DNA of 64,000 bases from Polaribacter sp. Hel1_85. GTDB taxonomy: Bacteria > Bacteroidota > Bacteroidia > Flavobacteriales > Flavobacteriaceae. The stretch spans positions 1,121,001 through 1,185,000 of the forward strand of contig NZ_JPDS01000002.1 of assembly GCF_000766795.1 (NCBI RefSeq). Reading direction: 5' to 3'. The notes under the pieces were generated by a model. That model had not been told where the DNA came from. It saw nothing but the letters and a program-made list of their open reading frames with translations, and did no database searches. Each line of letters opens with the position of its first letter. The first letter of the stretch is position 1. Positions 8,186 through 17,700 of this stretch are shown here, one piece after another. The position numbers and the translations under genes are program-made.

Positions 8186-9949
8186 ATGATTAAAAAAATA
8201 TTATTTACTACTTTCTTAGTATTACTAGCTGTAATTCTATACTTCAATCCAAATTTTAAAACGATAGCTGCTGGTATTGCTGTGTTGTTGTTTGGTATGA
8301 TGATGCTAGAAGAAGGTTTTAAAGTTTTTACAAAAGGACCTTTACAATATTTTTTAAAAAATGCGACTGACAAATTATATAAAAGTATTACAGCTGGTGC
8401 TTTAGTTACGGCTTTAATACAATCTAGCTCTTTGGTTTCTGTAATAACTATTTCATTTATTAGTGCAGGTTTAATTAGTCTTTCTGGTGGTTTAGGATTA
8501 ATTTTTGGAGCAAACATTGGTACAACTGCTACAGCTTGGTTAATTGCTGGTTTTGGCTTGAAAGTTAAAATTTCTGCCTTAGCAATGCCTATGTTAATTT
8601 TCGGACTTGTTTTTTCGTTTAAAAAGAATATTACTTATAAAGGAATTGGAAATGTTTTAGCAGGTTTGGGTTTTTTCTTTTTAGGAATTCATTACATGAA
8701 AGAAGGTTTTGATGTTTTTAAAGATTTTATAGATTTATCTCAGTTTGCTGTATCTGGTTTTTTAGGTGCTTTAATTTATACAGGTTTAGGAATAATAATA
8801 ACTACAATTTTACAATCTAGTAGTGCAACTTTAGCTTTAATTTTAACAGCCTTAGCTGCAGGACAAATAGAATACGAAAACGCTCTGGCACTTGCAATTG
8901 GGGCAAATGTAGGCACAACAATAACAGCAGTTTTAGGTTCTCTAGGTTCAAATTCTGCTGGAAAAAGATTAGCTGTTGCACATTTAATTTTCAACTTTTT
9001 AACAGGTTTAACTGCATTAGTCTTTATTTTTCCATTAGCAAATTCCGTAAATTATTTATCAGAATTTTTAAATTTTTCAGAAACAGATTATACATTAAAA
9101 CTAGCATTGTTTCATACTATTTTTAATGTTTTAGGTGTTGTTTTAATGATTCCTTTTATAAAAACATTAGAAAAATTCTTATTAAAATTATTTAAAGAAG
9201 ATGAAAACAAAGGAATCGATGAGCCAAAATATTTAAATGAGGCTATTTTAGAGTTTCCAGGAACATTAATTTCGTCAGTATTAAAAGAATCTAAATATCT
9301 TTACAAGAATGCAATTTTCGAAATTGTTGCACATGCATTAAGTATTCATAGAGATGATATTAAATCAGATATAAAAATTAAAAAAATAATTAATCAATCT
9401 GATCAACAAATTAAAATTGATGTAGAAAATTTATATTATAGTAAAGTAAAAAATATCTATGGTAAAATTATTAACTATGTAACAAGAGGACAGCAAGATC
9501 TTAAGTTAACAAAAGAACAGAATAAGAGGTTATCAGAATTAAAATTAGCCAATAGAAGAATGGTCGAAATTATTAAGGATACTAGAGAATTAGAGAAGAA
9601 TGTATCTCAGTTTTTAGAATCAGATAATAAAGATATCAAAAAAGAATACAACAAGTTTAGAAAAAAAGTTGTGAAGGTTTTAAGGGTGATTTATTTGTTT
9701 AGAAAAAATGAAGATAAAGATGAATATTTTAATCAATTAATGAAATTAAAAAAAGCAGCTAAAACAGCTTTATATGCAGATAATAAATCGATAGATAGAT
9801 TAATAAGAAAAAATTTAATTACAACAAATATGGCATCATCTTTAGTGAATGATAACGTAAATGTAAATGATTTAATAAAGAAATTAATTCAGGTTGCAGA
9901 ATTGTTATATTCAGAAAAAGATGTCATTTTAGAAAACGGTACTAAATAA
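8186..9949 (+). CDS. Na/Pi cotransporter family protein with PhoU-like C-terminus
   Basis: 587 residues. The N-terminal two-thirds holds two inverted membrane repeats of the NptA/YjbB type, each with a QSSS motif (79-82 and 210-213) and a following GAN-(I/V)-GTT motif (108-114 and 239-245). These motifs form the sodium and phosphate sites. Residues about 350-587 are soluble, highly charged and helical, like the PhoU-type regulatory domain often fused in bacteria. It probably moves phosphate across the inner membrane with Na+; direction is not evident, and bacterial relatives have been linked to phosphate export as well as uptake. dgt starts 9 bases after the stop, so the two may be co-transcribed. 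Confidence 0.88.
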   Translation: MIKKILFTTFLVLLAVILYFNPNFKTIAAGIAVLLFGMMMLEEGFKVFTKGPLQYFLKNATDKLYKSITAGALVTALIQSSSLVSVITISFISAGLISLSGGLGLIFGANIGTTATAWLIAGFGLKVKISALAMPMLIFGLVFSFKKNITYKGIGNVLAGLGFFFLGIHYMKEGFDVFKDFIDLSQFAVSGFLGALIYTGLGIIITTILQSSSATLALILTALAAGQIEYENALALAIGANVGTTITAVLGSLGSNSAGKRLAVAHLIFNFLTGLTALVFIFPLANSVNYLSEFLNFSETDYTLKLALFHTIFNVLGVVLMIPFIKTLEKFLLKLFKEDENKGIDEPKYLNEAILEFPGTLISSVLKESKYLYKNAIFEIVAHALSIHRDDIKSDIKIKKIINQSDQQIKIDVENLYYSKVKNIYGKIINYVTRGQQDLKLTKEQNKRLSELKLANRRMVEIIKDTRELEKNVSQFLESDNKDIKKEYNKFRKKVVKVLRVIYLFRKNEDKDEYFNQLMKLKKAAKTALYADNKSIDRLIRKNLITTNMASSLVNDNVNVNDLIKKLIQVAELLYSEKDVILENGTK

Positions 9950-9958
9950 AAAAATTCA

Positions 9959-11296
9959 ATGAACTGGGAACAACTCCTTTCTTTAAAACGTTTTGGCGAT
10001 ACACAAAAACGTCCAAGAGCAAAACAAGACGAAACACGTTTGGGTTTTGATGTAGATTTTGATAGAATTATATTTTCATCAGCATTTAGAAGCTTACAAG
10101 ACAAAACACAAGTAATTCCGTTATCGGAAACAGACTTTGTACATACGCGTTTAACACATAGTTTAGAAGTGTCTGTTGTTGGTAGAACTTTAGGGAGAAG
10201 AGCTGGAAAAGTGTTGTTAGAACGTCATCCAAATTTGGTAGAATTAGGATATACTTTTAACGATTTTGGAGCTATTGTTGCTGCAGCTTCTGTAATGCAT
10301 GATATTGGTAATCCGCCTTTTGGTCATTCTGGAGAAAAAGCAATTGGCGAGTATTTTAAAACAGGAAATGGCTTAAAATACAAAGAAGAATTATCAGAAA
10401 ACGAGTATCAAGATTTAATAGATTTTGAAGGAAATGCAAATGGATTTAAGATTTTAACAGAAACTAGAGAAGGAGTTTCTGGTGGATTGCGTTTAAGTTA
10501 TGCAACATTAGGAGCTTTTTTAAAATATCCAAAAGAGAGTCTTCCAAAGAAACCAACAAATCATATTGTAGATAAAAAGTATGGCTTTTTTCAATCTGAA
10601 AAAGAAGAGTTTTTAGATGTTGTAGATGATTTAGGAATGAAGCAAAAATCGACTTCAGCGGTTTCATTTTATAGACATCCATTGGCATATTTGGTTGAAG
10701 CTGCAGATGATATTTGTTATACAATTATCGATTTTGAAGACGGTATTAATTTAGGTTTAATTGATGAGGAATTTGCTTTAGAATACATGATTAAATTAGT
10801 AAAAGATACTATTGATAGTAAAAAATACCATTCACTACAACATAAAACAGATAGAGTAAGTTATTTACGTGCGTTGGCAATTGGAGTTTTAATAAATGAA
10901 GCAGTAGATATTTTTTTAGAAAATGAAGAAGCACTTTTAAACGGAACTTTCGATAAATCTTTACTAGACAAGTGTAAGTATGAAGCACAAATTAACGACA
11001 TCATTAAAATAAGTGTCGATAAAATTTATAAAAGCAAAGAAGTTGTAGAAAAAGAAGTGGCTGGTTATAGAATTATTGCAGATTTATTAGACGTATTTGT
11101 AACTGCTTTAAATAATAAGTTTTATGGAAATTCTTCTAATTTTGATAATTTGGTATTAAACTTGCTACCTAAAGAATATCAGACAGAAACGAATAACCTT
11201 TACAATAGAATTATGCAAATATGTAGTTATGTTTCTAGAATGTCAGATAGTTACGCAATTAGAATGCACAAAAAATTAACAGGAAATATTATTTAA
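9959..11296 (+). CDS. dgt: Deoxyguanosinetriphosphate triphosphohydrolase (dGTPase, HD domain)
   Basis: 445 residues. It hydrolyses dGTP (and in some relatives other dNTPs) to deoxynucleoside and triphosphate. HD-domain metal ligands are visible: H67 in RLTHSLE, H114-D115 in VMHDIGNPPFGH, and a distal Asp in EAADDICY. The N-terminal signature RSLQDKTQV and FVHTRLTHSLEV is typical of Dgt. It acts in the cytoplasm on dNTP pools and so counterbalances the ribonucleotide reductase encoded upstream. It follows the Na/Pi transporter by 9 bases. Length fits the bacterial family. Confidence 0.92.
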   Translation: MNWEQLLSLKRFGDTQKRPRAKQDETRLGFDVDFDRIIFSSAFRSLQDKTQVIPLSETDFVHTRLTHSLEVSVVGRTLGRRAGKVLLERHPNLVELGYTFNDFGAIVAAASVMHDIGNPPFGHSGEKAIGEYFKTGNGLKYKEELSENEYQDLIDFEGNANGFKILTETREGVSGGLRLSYATLGAFLKYPKESLPKKPTNHIVDKKYGFFQSEKEEFLDVVDDLGMKQKSTSAVSFYRHPLAYLVEAADDICYTIIDFEDGINLGLIDEEFALEYMIKLVKDTIDSKKYHSLQHKTDRVSYLRALAIGVLINEAVDIFLENEEALLNGTFDKSLLDKCKYEAQINDIIKISVDKIYKSKEVVEKEVAGYRIIADLLDVFVTALNNKFYGNSSNFDNLVLNLLPKEYQTETNNLYNRIMQICSYVSRMSDSYAIRMHKKLTGNII

Positions 11297-11329
11297 TACA
11301 TAAAATAAGTCCTTATTTTTAAAAAATAA

Positions 11330-14104
11330 ATGAAAACGATGAAGAAAAAAGTAGTATTTATTTTGGTGGTAATTTTAGGTGTTTGGTTTTTGTGTTTTAA
11401 TGTTACAAAAGAGTCTAAAATTGAACTAATAAGAAAAAAATATTCAGAATTTAGACAAAATCATCCCTATAATAAAACAAAGGCTTTAACTAAAAAAGAA
11501 AGAAAAAAACAAGGGCTTCCACCTAATGCTTACTTTGAGCAAGAATATTTAAATGAATTAAATCCTATTACAGGCAAAACTTATCCAGAAAATATTTTTG
11601 AACTTCAAGAAAAATTAACTTCAGAAAAAACTTTAAGTAGAACTCCTGGAGATGAAACAGATAATCCATGGATAGAAAGAGGTCCAAACAATGTTGGAGG
11701 TAGAACTAGAGCATTGTTATTTGATCCAAATGATGTAAGTGGTAAAAGAGTTTTTGCAGGTGGAGTTAGTGGTGGATTATGGGTAAATGACGATATTACA
11801 GATGCAGATTCTGCATGGCAACAAGTTGGTGTTTCAGAAAATTTAGCAATAACCTGTATTACTGTAGACCCAAATAACTCAAAAGTTATTTACGTTGGTA
11901 CAGGAGAATCTTATACAAATGATAATGGAGTAGGAAATGGAATTTGGAAATCTACTGATGGGGGAAGTTCTTGGGCAAATGTATTTAATATAACAAGTAG
12001 TGATATTAGTAGTAAACTATATTTTGTTAATACTATTTTAGCTTGGAATAACCCTGTAACTAATAAAACAGAAGTGTTTGCTGGTATTGGTGGAGCTTAT
12101 TATAACTCTGGAAGTGTATGGGCTGGAAGTAGTAATACAGGACTATATAAGACTGTGAATGATGGAGCTAATTGGTCTAAATTAACATTAAATACTCCAG
12201 AACAATCACCCTATGAACCAAATGATTTAGAAGTAGGTGCAGATAATACAATTTGGATGGGTACAGAAAGGAATAATTATGGTCATGGTGGAGGTACAAT
12301 TTTAAAATCTACAGATGGTACTAATTTTACTGTGGAGTACACTATCGCCGATGGAAGAAGGACAGAATTAGCTGTTTCTAAACAAAATTCAAATACGATT
12401 TTTGTTTTAGCTAGTGGAGGTTCAACACCAATTTTTATGCTAAAAACAGTTGATAGATTTACAACAACATCAAATATGGCTTTCCCAAATGACGTAGATA
12501 CTGGAATACCTGCAAATGATTTTACGAGAGGACAAGCTTATTATGATTTAGTAGTTGAAACAGATCCTACTAATGATGCAATTTTGTATGTTGGTGGAAT
12601 AGATCTATTTAGATCAACAGATAGCGGTAGTTCATGGAAACAAATGTCTAAATGGCATTCAGGAAATCAAGACCATACATATTTTTTAGATAGTAACCTC
12701 CCTGTACCAACAGTTCATGCAGATCAACATGTTTTTATATTTCATCCTACAGATTCTAATAAAGCTATAATTGGAAATGATGGTGGAGTGTACTACGCAT
12801 CTTCGCTAAGCGATGCAGAAGAAACTACCAGTGTGCCAAATACTTCTATTTCTTCAAGAAACAAAGAGTATAATACGTTACAATTTTATACTATTGGAGT
12901 AGCTCCTACTACTGCTTTTTCTGGAGATTATTTTTTGGCTGGTGCTCAAGACAACGGAACACAATTTTTTCAGAATTCAAATGCTACTATTGATGGTTCG
13001 GTAGATGTTTCTGGAGGAGATGGTGCATATAGTTTCTTTGATCAAGATGGTACCGATAAATATTTTATTGTAAATTATGTTTATAATAATATCATACAAT
13101 TATATGATTTTAATACAGGTGAATATAGGACTATTAATGAAGAAAGCCCTTCTTCTGGAAATGGAGACTTTATAAATACAGAAGAATTAGATTCAAATTT
13201 AGATATGCTTTATTCTAATTATTCTAATGGAACAAATTATATAATAAGTAGGTATTCTAATTTAAAATCTGGTACTGTAATTAAAGTTGATTTAACTAAT
13301 GATCTGATGGATGCTGCGCCTTCTGCAATGAAGGTCTCTTCTTTTACTACAAATTCATCAACGCTGCTTGTAGGATTAGGAAATGGAAAATTATTAAAAA
13401 TAAATAACGCAAATGATGCTCTTATATCTTGGTCTGAAATTACAGGACCTGAATTTGTAGGATCTATTTCTGATATTGAATTTGGAATAAGTGAAAATGA
13501 AATTTTTGTTACCATGCATAATTATGGAGTTAATAGTATTTGGTACACAAGTGATGGAGGAGTGACATGGGCTTCTAAAGAAGGAGATTTCCCAGATATT
13601 CCTGTAAAAACTATTCTACAGAACCCTTTAAGAACAGAAGAGGTTATTATTGGAACAGAACTTGGTGTTTGGAAGACATCAGATTTTACTGCGGATTCAC
13701 CAATTTGGGTTCAGTCTGATAATGGGATGAGTAATGTAAAAGTAACTGATTTAGATTTAAGAGATGATAATACTATTTTTGCTGCAACATATGGTAGAGG
13801 TGTTTTTTCTGGAGAATTTACGGCAGAAACAGCTTCTATAAATAATGTTTTAGCTAACAAAAAAGTATTTACAATTTATCCAACTATTTCAAAAGGAGAT
13901 TTCACTTTACAAGCTAAAAACTCTTTAGGTAAAACTAAAATGGACATTTTTAATATTACAGGAAAGCAAGTTTATTCTAAAAACATAGATTTTACTTTAG
14001 ATGAAAAACAAGAAATTTCTGTAAACTTAAATACTGGAGTTTATATTGTAAATATTATTGATGAAAACAATAAAAAATCTTCTAATAAAATAGTGATTGA
14101 GTAG
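11330..14104 (+). CDS. Large secreted beta-propeller protein with T9SS type A sorting domain
   Basis: 924 residues. An N-terminal hydrophobic segment (about 6-24) serves as export signal. Residues about 110-830 hold many sortilin/BNR-like repeats (for example STDGGSSW, TVNDGANW, STDSGSSW, TSDGGVTW), as in VPS10-type ten-bladed propellers and exo-sialidase-like folds. Residues 847-924 form a typical T9SS C-terminal domain beginning FTIYPTISKGDF and ending KIVIE; in T9SS clients this tail is cleaved during export to the surface or medium. No glycoside hydrolase catalytic residues can be assigned, so enzyme or binding function is open. Monocistronic, with a terminator directly downstream. Confidence 0.85.
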   Translation: MKTMKKKVVFILVVILGVWFLCFNVTKESKIELIRKKYSEFRQNHPYNKTKALTKKERKKQGLPPNAYFEQEYLNELNPITGKTYPENIFELQEKLTSEKTLSRTPGDETDNPWIERGPNNVGGRTRALLFDPNDVSGKRVFAGGVSGGLWVNDDITDADSAWQQVGVSENLAITCITVDPNNSKVIYVGTGESYTNDNGVGNGIWKSTDGGSSWANVFNITSSDISSKLYFVNTILAWNNPVTNKTEVFAGIGGAYYNSGSVWAGSSNTGLYKTVNDGANWSKLTLNTPEQSPYEPNDLEVGADNTIWMGTERNNYGHGGGTILKSTDGTNFTVEYTIADGRRTELAVSKQNSNTIFVLASGGSTPIFMLKTVDRFTTTSNMAFPNDVDTGIPANDFTRGQAYYDLVVETDPTNDAILYVGGIDLFRSTDSGSSWKQMSKWHSGNQDHTYFLDSNLPVPTVHADQHVFIFHPTDSNKAIIGNDGGVYYASSLSDAEETTSVPNTSISSRNKEYNTLQFYTIGVAPTTAFSGDYFLAGAQDNGTQFFQNSNATIDGSVDVSGGDGAYSFFDQDGTDKYFIVNYVYNNIIQLYDFNTGEYRTINEESPSSGNGDFINTEELDSNLDMLYSNYSNGTNYIISRYSNLKSGTVIKVDLTNDLMDAAPSAMKVSSFTTNSSTLLVGLGNGKLLKINNANDALISWSEITGPEFVGSISDIEFGISENEIFVTMHNYGVNSIWYTSDGGVTWASKEGDFPDIPVKTILQNPLRTEEVIIGTELGVWKTSDFTADSPIWVQSDNGMSNVKVTDLDLRDDNTIFAATYGRGVFSGEFTAETASINNVLANKKVFTIYPTISKGDFTLQAKNSLGKTKMDIFNITGKQVYSKNIDFTLDEKQEISVNLNTGVYIVNIIDENNKKSSNKIVIE

Positions 14105-14125
14105 TTTTTTACTGAGTTAAACAAT

Positions 14126-14154
14126 AAAAAAAGACGCTTTTAGCGTCTTTTTTT
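14126..14154. terminator. Bidirectional terminator between the T9SS protein gene and dxs
   Basis: AAAAAAGACGC (to 14137), loop TTTTA, GCGTCTTTTTT (from 14143). A/T tails flank both sides, so it can stop both convergent transcripts. The dxs stop codon (14153-14155) overlaps its right edge. Confidence 0.88.
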
Positions 14155-15922
14155 ATGATAATACCTTAAAATGATTTGCTAAGCTATGAGCATCTAAACC
14201 AAGTTTCATTTGAAGTCTAGAAACACTTCCATGTTCAATAAAATTATCAGGAATTCCTAAAGTCTTAATTTTATGTTGATAATTATTTTCTGATGCAAAC
14301 TCTAAAATAGCACTTCCAAATCCGCCTTTTATTGTACCATCTTCTATTGTAAAAATAGTAGCGTATTTTTCAAAAATTAGGTGTAATAATTTTTCATCTA
14401 AAGGTTTTACAAAACGTATGTCATAATGAGAAAAATTAGATGAATTACCAATTAAATCTAAGGCTTCAGATACATTTTTTGAAATAGTTCCAATAGATAA
14501 AATTGCTATTTTGTTTCCTTTTTTTAAACAAACACCTTTTCCAATTTTAATTTTTTCAAAGGGTTGTTTCCAATCAATAATAGTTCCTATTCCTCTTGGA
14601 TATCGAATTGCAATTGGATTATTTAAACCTAATTGAGCAGTGTATAAAATATTACGCAATTCAATTTCGTTTCTAGGCGCAAAAATAATTAGATTAGGAA
14701 TGCATCGTAAATATGCCAAATCAAAAACACCATGATGTGTTGCTCCATCTTCCCCAACCAAACCAGCTCTGTCTAAACAGAAAATTACTGGTAAATTTTG
14801 TAAAGCAACATCATGAATTACTTGGTCGTAAGCACGTTGTAAAAATGTTGAGTAAATATTACAAAACGGCACTAAACCTTGTGTTGCCATACCTGCAGCA
14901 AGTGTTACTGCATGTTGTTCTGCAATACCAACATCAAAAGTTCTTTCTGGGTATTTTTCCATCATAAACTTTAGCGAACTTCCTGTTAACATTGCAGGTG
15001 TAATACCAACAATTTTATCATTTTTAGCTGCTAATTCTACAATTGTTTCTCCAAAAACATCTTGATATTTGGTGTATAAATTTTCTTCCTTTTTTATTCT
15101 TTCTCCAGAAATTTTATCAAATTTTCCTGGAGCATGATATGTAACTTGATCTTCTTCTGCCTGCTGTAAACCTTTCCCTTTTGTGGTGATAACGTGTAAG
15201 AATTTAGGTCCTTTTACAGATTTTAATCTTTCTAATTCTGATAGAATTTTAGGTAAATCATGTCCATCAATCGGACCAGAATAATCAAAATTTAAAGCTT
15301 TAATAATATTGTTTTGTACAGCTAGTCTTTTATCAGTTTTAACCTTTGTTAAATATTCTTTTAAGGCACCAACAGCAGGATCAATTCCTATAGCATTGTC
15401 ATTTAAAATGATGAGTAAATTTGCGTTAGAAACTCCAGCATGATTCAGTGCTTCAAAAGCCATTCCACTTGCAATAGAGGCATCACCAATAACTGCAATA
15501 TGTTGTTTTTTTGTTTCACCTTTTAAGTTGGATGCAATTGCCATTCCTAATGCCGCAGAAATAGAAGTAGAAGAATGTCCAACTCCAAAAGCATCAAATT
15601 CGCTTTCACTTCTTGATGGGAAACCAGCAATTCCACCAAATTGTCTATTGGTATAAAAGTTGTTTTTTCTTCCCGTTAAAATTTTATGTCCATAGGCTTG
15701 ATGACCAACATCCCAAATTAATAAATCATTTGGAGTGTCAAACAAATAATGAAGTGCAATTGTTAACTCAACAACACCCAAACTTGCTCCTAAATGCCCC
15801 TCTTTGGTAGCAATAATATCAATAATGAATTCTCTTAACTCTTTTGCGAGTTGAGGTAATTGTTCTGGATTTAATTTTCTTAAATCTTCTGGATTTGATA
15901 TGTTGTCTAATAAGTTCTTCAT
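14153..15922 (-). CDS. dxs: 1-deoxy-D-xylulose-5-phosphate synthase
   Basis: 589 residues, first enzyme of the MEP isoprenoid pathway: a thiamine-diphosphate enzyme condensing pyruvate and glyceraldehyde-3-phosphate. Motifs seen: DVGHQAYGHKIL near residue 70-80, the ThDP-binding stretch GDASIASGMAFEAL ending in NDNAIG, the catalytic Glu in VGIAEQHAVTLAAG, and RYPRG in the C-terminal domain. It is somewhat shorter than E. coli Dxs (620) because loops are trimmed. It is transcribed divergently from tadA, with only 56 bases between the starts. Because it needs ThDP, the thiamin receptor encoded at 60241-62589 is relevant, though unlinked. Confidence 0.96.
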   Translation of the reverse strand: MKNLLDNISNPEDLRKLNPEQLPQLAKELREFIIDIIATKEGHLGASLGVVELTIALHYLFDTPNDLLIWDVGHQAYGHKILTGRKNNFYTNRQFGGIAGFPSRSESEFDAFGVGHSSTSISAALGMAIASNLKGETKKQHIAVIGDASIASGMAFEALNHAGVSNANLLIILNDNAIGIDPAVGALKEYLTKVKTDKRLAVQNNIIKALNFDYSGPIDGHDLPKILSELERLKSVKGPKFLHVITTKGKGLQQAEEDQVTYHAPGKFDKISGERIKKEENLYTKYQDVFGETIVELAAKNDKIVGITPAMLTGSSLKFMMEKYPERTFDVGIAEQHAVTLAAGMATQGLVPFCNIYSTFLQRAYDQVIHDVALQNLPVIFCLDRAGLVGEDGATHHGVFDLAYLRCIPNLIIFAPRNEIELRNILYTAQLGLNNPIAIRYPRGIGTIIDWKQPFEKIKIGKGVCLKKGNKIAILSIGTISKNVSEALDLIGNSSNFSHYDIRFVKPLDEKLLHLIFEKYATIFTIEDGTIKGGFGSAILEFASENNYQHKIKTLGIPDNFIEHGSVSRLQMKLGLDAHSLANHFKVLS

Positions 15923-15978
15923 TCAAACACAAAAATACAACATCAAATTTTGTAATATTGGTTTTTATATTCAAAAAA

Positions 15979-16428
15979 ATGATACAACCTTTTGACGATA
16001 CTTATTTTATGAAAAGAGCTTTACAGGAAGCAGAAATAGCTTTTGATAAAGGCGAAGTTCCTGTTGGCGCTGTTATTGTTTTTAAAGACCAGATTATTGC
16101 AAGAGCACATAATTTAACAGAAACATTAACGGATGTAACTGCACATGCAGAAATGCAAGCTTTTACTGCTGCTGCAGATTTTTTAGGTGGAAAATATTTA
16201 AAAGAGTGTATTTTGTATGTTACTTTAGAGCCTTGCCAAATGTGTGCAGGTGCAAGTTATTGGGCTCAAATTGGTAAAATTGTTTATGGAGCTTCAGAAC
16301 CAGAAAGAGGTTTCAAAAACTTAAATACCACTTTGCATCCAAAGACAAAAGTGGTATCAGGAATTTTAGAAAATGAATGTTCTCAGCTTCTAAAACGGTT
16401 TTTTATTGAAAAACGAAATTTGAATTAA
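15979..16428 (+). CDS. tadA: tRNA-specific adenosine deaminase TadA
   Basis: 149 residues from the ATG at 15979. An earlier in-frame start at 15844 would run through the dxs N-terminal codons and adds a non-homologous leader, so it is rejected. The zinc deaminase site is complete: H56-A-E58 (HAEMQA) and P85-C86-x-x-C89 (PCQMCAG). The enzyme converts A34 to inosine in tRNA-Arg(ACG). Relatives include guanine and cytosine deaminases, but the HAEMQ/PCQMCAGA pattern and length favour TadA. It is convergent with the XRE gene, and the two stop codons overlap within TTAA. Confidence 0.9.
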   Translation: MIQPFDDTYFMKRALQEAEIAFDKGEVPVGAVIVFKDQIIARAHNLTETLTDVTAHAEMQAFTAAADFLGGKYLKECILYVTLEPCQMCAGASYWAQIGKIVYGASEPERGFKNLNTTLHPKTKVVSGILENECSQLLKRFFIEKRNLN

Positions 16429-16631
16429 CCTTCTGTATATTCTAAAATATCTGCTGGTTGACAATCTAAAGCCTTACAAATTGCTTCTAAAGTAGAAAAA
16501 CGAACTGCCTTTGCTTTACCCGATTTTAAGATGGATAAATTTGCGGTTGTAATACCAATTATTTCTGCCAATTCTTTACTCCGCATTTTGCGTTTGGCAA
16601 GCATTACATCTAAGTTTACTATGATTGCCAT
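16425..16631 (-). CDS. Small XRE-family (Cro/CI-type HTH) regulator
   Basis: 68 residues, almost entirely a helix-turn-helix domain: KRKMRSKELAEIIGITTANL (13-32) is the HTH core and SILKSGKAKAVRFSTL the recognition region. LEAICKALDCQPADILEY is the standard C-terminal helix of the YozG-like group. It follows the DUF2975 gene by 1 base, so they are co-transcribed. DUF2975/XRE pairs recur in many bacteria, and the HTH protein probably regulates its own operon. Its 3' end overlaps that of tadA by 4 bases. Confidence 0.9.
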   Translation of the reverse strand: MAIIVNLDVMLAKRKMRSKELAEIIGITTANLSILKSGKAKAVRFSTLEAICKALDCQPADILEYTEG

Positions 16632-16632
16632 A

Positions 16633-17148
16633 TTATATTGTTAATTCGTTTTCAGATTGAATTTCAATTCCTCTTTTAACTATTTGTGCAAAAATGAAAA
16701 TGATTCCTGCTAAAAAGATAAAATCACTAGAAAATAAATCGATCGTAAAACGATATTTTTTACCTAAATACTGAACCTGTGTGTTATGTACAATAGCTAA
16801 AATCCATAGGTAAAAAATACTATAACTTATTTTCTGCATTAATTTTTGAACATTAAAATTGAATGGTTTTTCTAAGTTTAATCCGCTTAATAACTTGGTG
16901 ACTAAAAAAGCAATATACGCTTCCACTGAAAATAAAAGAACTTTGTAACCAATAATAAAACTGTATTGTAAAAAACTGTGATTGTAATATTCAAATAAGT
17001 TTAAACCTTCATACAGGTTTTTTGCAGCTTCAGGATTTGAAATACTTACAAAATATGAGATTAAAATAGCACCTGTTTTTATGCACAATGCTATAAATAC
17101 GATCCAAGCAATTACATGCATTACTTTTAATAATTGTTTTGTTTTCAT
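16633..17148 (-). CDS. DUF2975 family membrane protein
   Basis: 171 residues with four predicted membrane helices (about 8-32, 62-88, 105-125 and 138-160), matching DUF2975. Function unknown. The next gene in the operon encodes the small XRE regulator, the usual partner of this family. That suggests a membrane sensor or effector paired with a DNA-binding protein; this is inference from the pairing only. It is the first gene of the pair; the start is ATG at 17148. Confidence 0.82.
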   Translation of the reverse strand: MKTKQLLKVMHVIAWIVFIALCIKTGAILISYFVSISNPEAAKNLYEGLNLFEYYNHSFLQYSFIIGYKVLLFSVEAYIAFLVTKLLSGLNLEKPFNFNVQKLMQKISYSIFYLWILAIVHNTQVQYLGKKYRFTIDLFSSDFIFLAGIIFIFAQIVKRGIEIQSENELTI

Positions 17149-17231
17149 AGAGTTTAGTTTTTACTATTTGACAATGCAAATATATAAAAATTATCGAAAA
17201 ACAATAATAAAATATTAAAAAAGAGTAATTT

Positions 17232-17666
17232 TTAAACTTTTTTTATCACACTAGTAACAATTCCCCAAATCATAAAATCATTTTCTTCGGTGATATTTAT
17301 AATCGGATAATTAGGGTTTTCTGGTTGTAACCAAATTTCATTTTTTTCTACTCGTAAACGTTTTACAGTAAATTCACCATCTAAAAAACAGACAGCAATT
17401 TTATTGTTGGCAGGTTCTAAACTTCTATCAATAACCAATAAGTCATTGTCATCTAAACCAGCATCAATCATAGATTGCCCTTTTACTTTCGCAAAAAAAG
17501 TAGCGTCTTTGTTTTGAATAAGTTCATCGTCTAAAGAAATTCTTGTTTCTCTAAAATCATCTGCAGGTGATGGAAATCCGGCAGAAATGCCAACATCTAC
17601 AAATACAGCTCCATTTCCAGAGGAAGTTTTGGGTGTAAAAAAAGTAAGTGTTTTAGATGTTTTCAT
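17232..17666 (-). CDS. umuD: UmuD-like S24 self-cleaving subunit
   Basis: 144 residues, without an N-terminal HTH, so a UmuD rather than a LexA. Cleavage site A29-G30/F31-P32 in SAGFPSPADD; catalytic serine S65 (GQSM) and lysine K102 (FTVKRL). After RecA-stimulated self-cleavage UmuD' joins UmuC to form the mutagenic polymerase V. The partner umuC lies at 18863-20119 on the same strand, but two other genes intervene, which is unusual. A 21-base element upstream (17675-17695) also occurs upstream of the neighbouring lipoprotein gene, suggesting shared control. Confidence 0.92.
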   Translation of the reverse strand: MKTSKTLTFFTPKTSSGNGAVFVDVGISAGFPSPADDFRETRISLDDELIQNKDATFFAKVKGQSMIDAGLDDNDLLVIDRSLEPANNKIAVCFLDGEFTVKRLRVEKNEIWLQPENPNYPIINITEENDFMIWGIVTSVIKKV

Positions 17667-17674
17667 TTGAATGT

Positions 17675-17695
17675 AAATTATAACTTTTCTTTAAA
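17675..17695 (-). promoter_or_regulatory. Shared upstream element, copy 1 (umuD)
   Basis: 21 bases identical to 18432-18452 on the same strand; on the minus strand the core reads AAAGAAAAGTTATAATTT. It begins 8 bases before the umuD ATG. TATAATTT resembles a -7 box, so it could be a duplicated promoter, an operator or both. Confidence 0.6.
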
Positions 17696-17700
17696 TATTA

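Noticed and set aside
8182..8517. Minus-strand open frame opposite the Na/Pi transporter
   Set aside because: It is a shadow of a well-supported membrane protein gene; its translation is low-complexity and shows no family motif.
15844..15978. Longer N-terminus for TadA from an ATG at 15844
   Set aside because: It would be read through the start of dxs on the other strand and adds a non-homologous leader; the ATG at 15979 fits the family.
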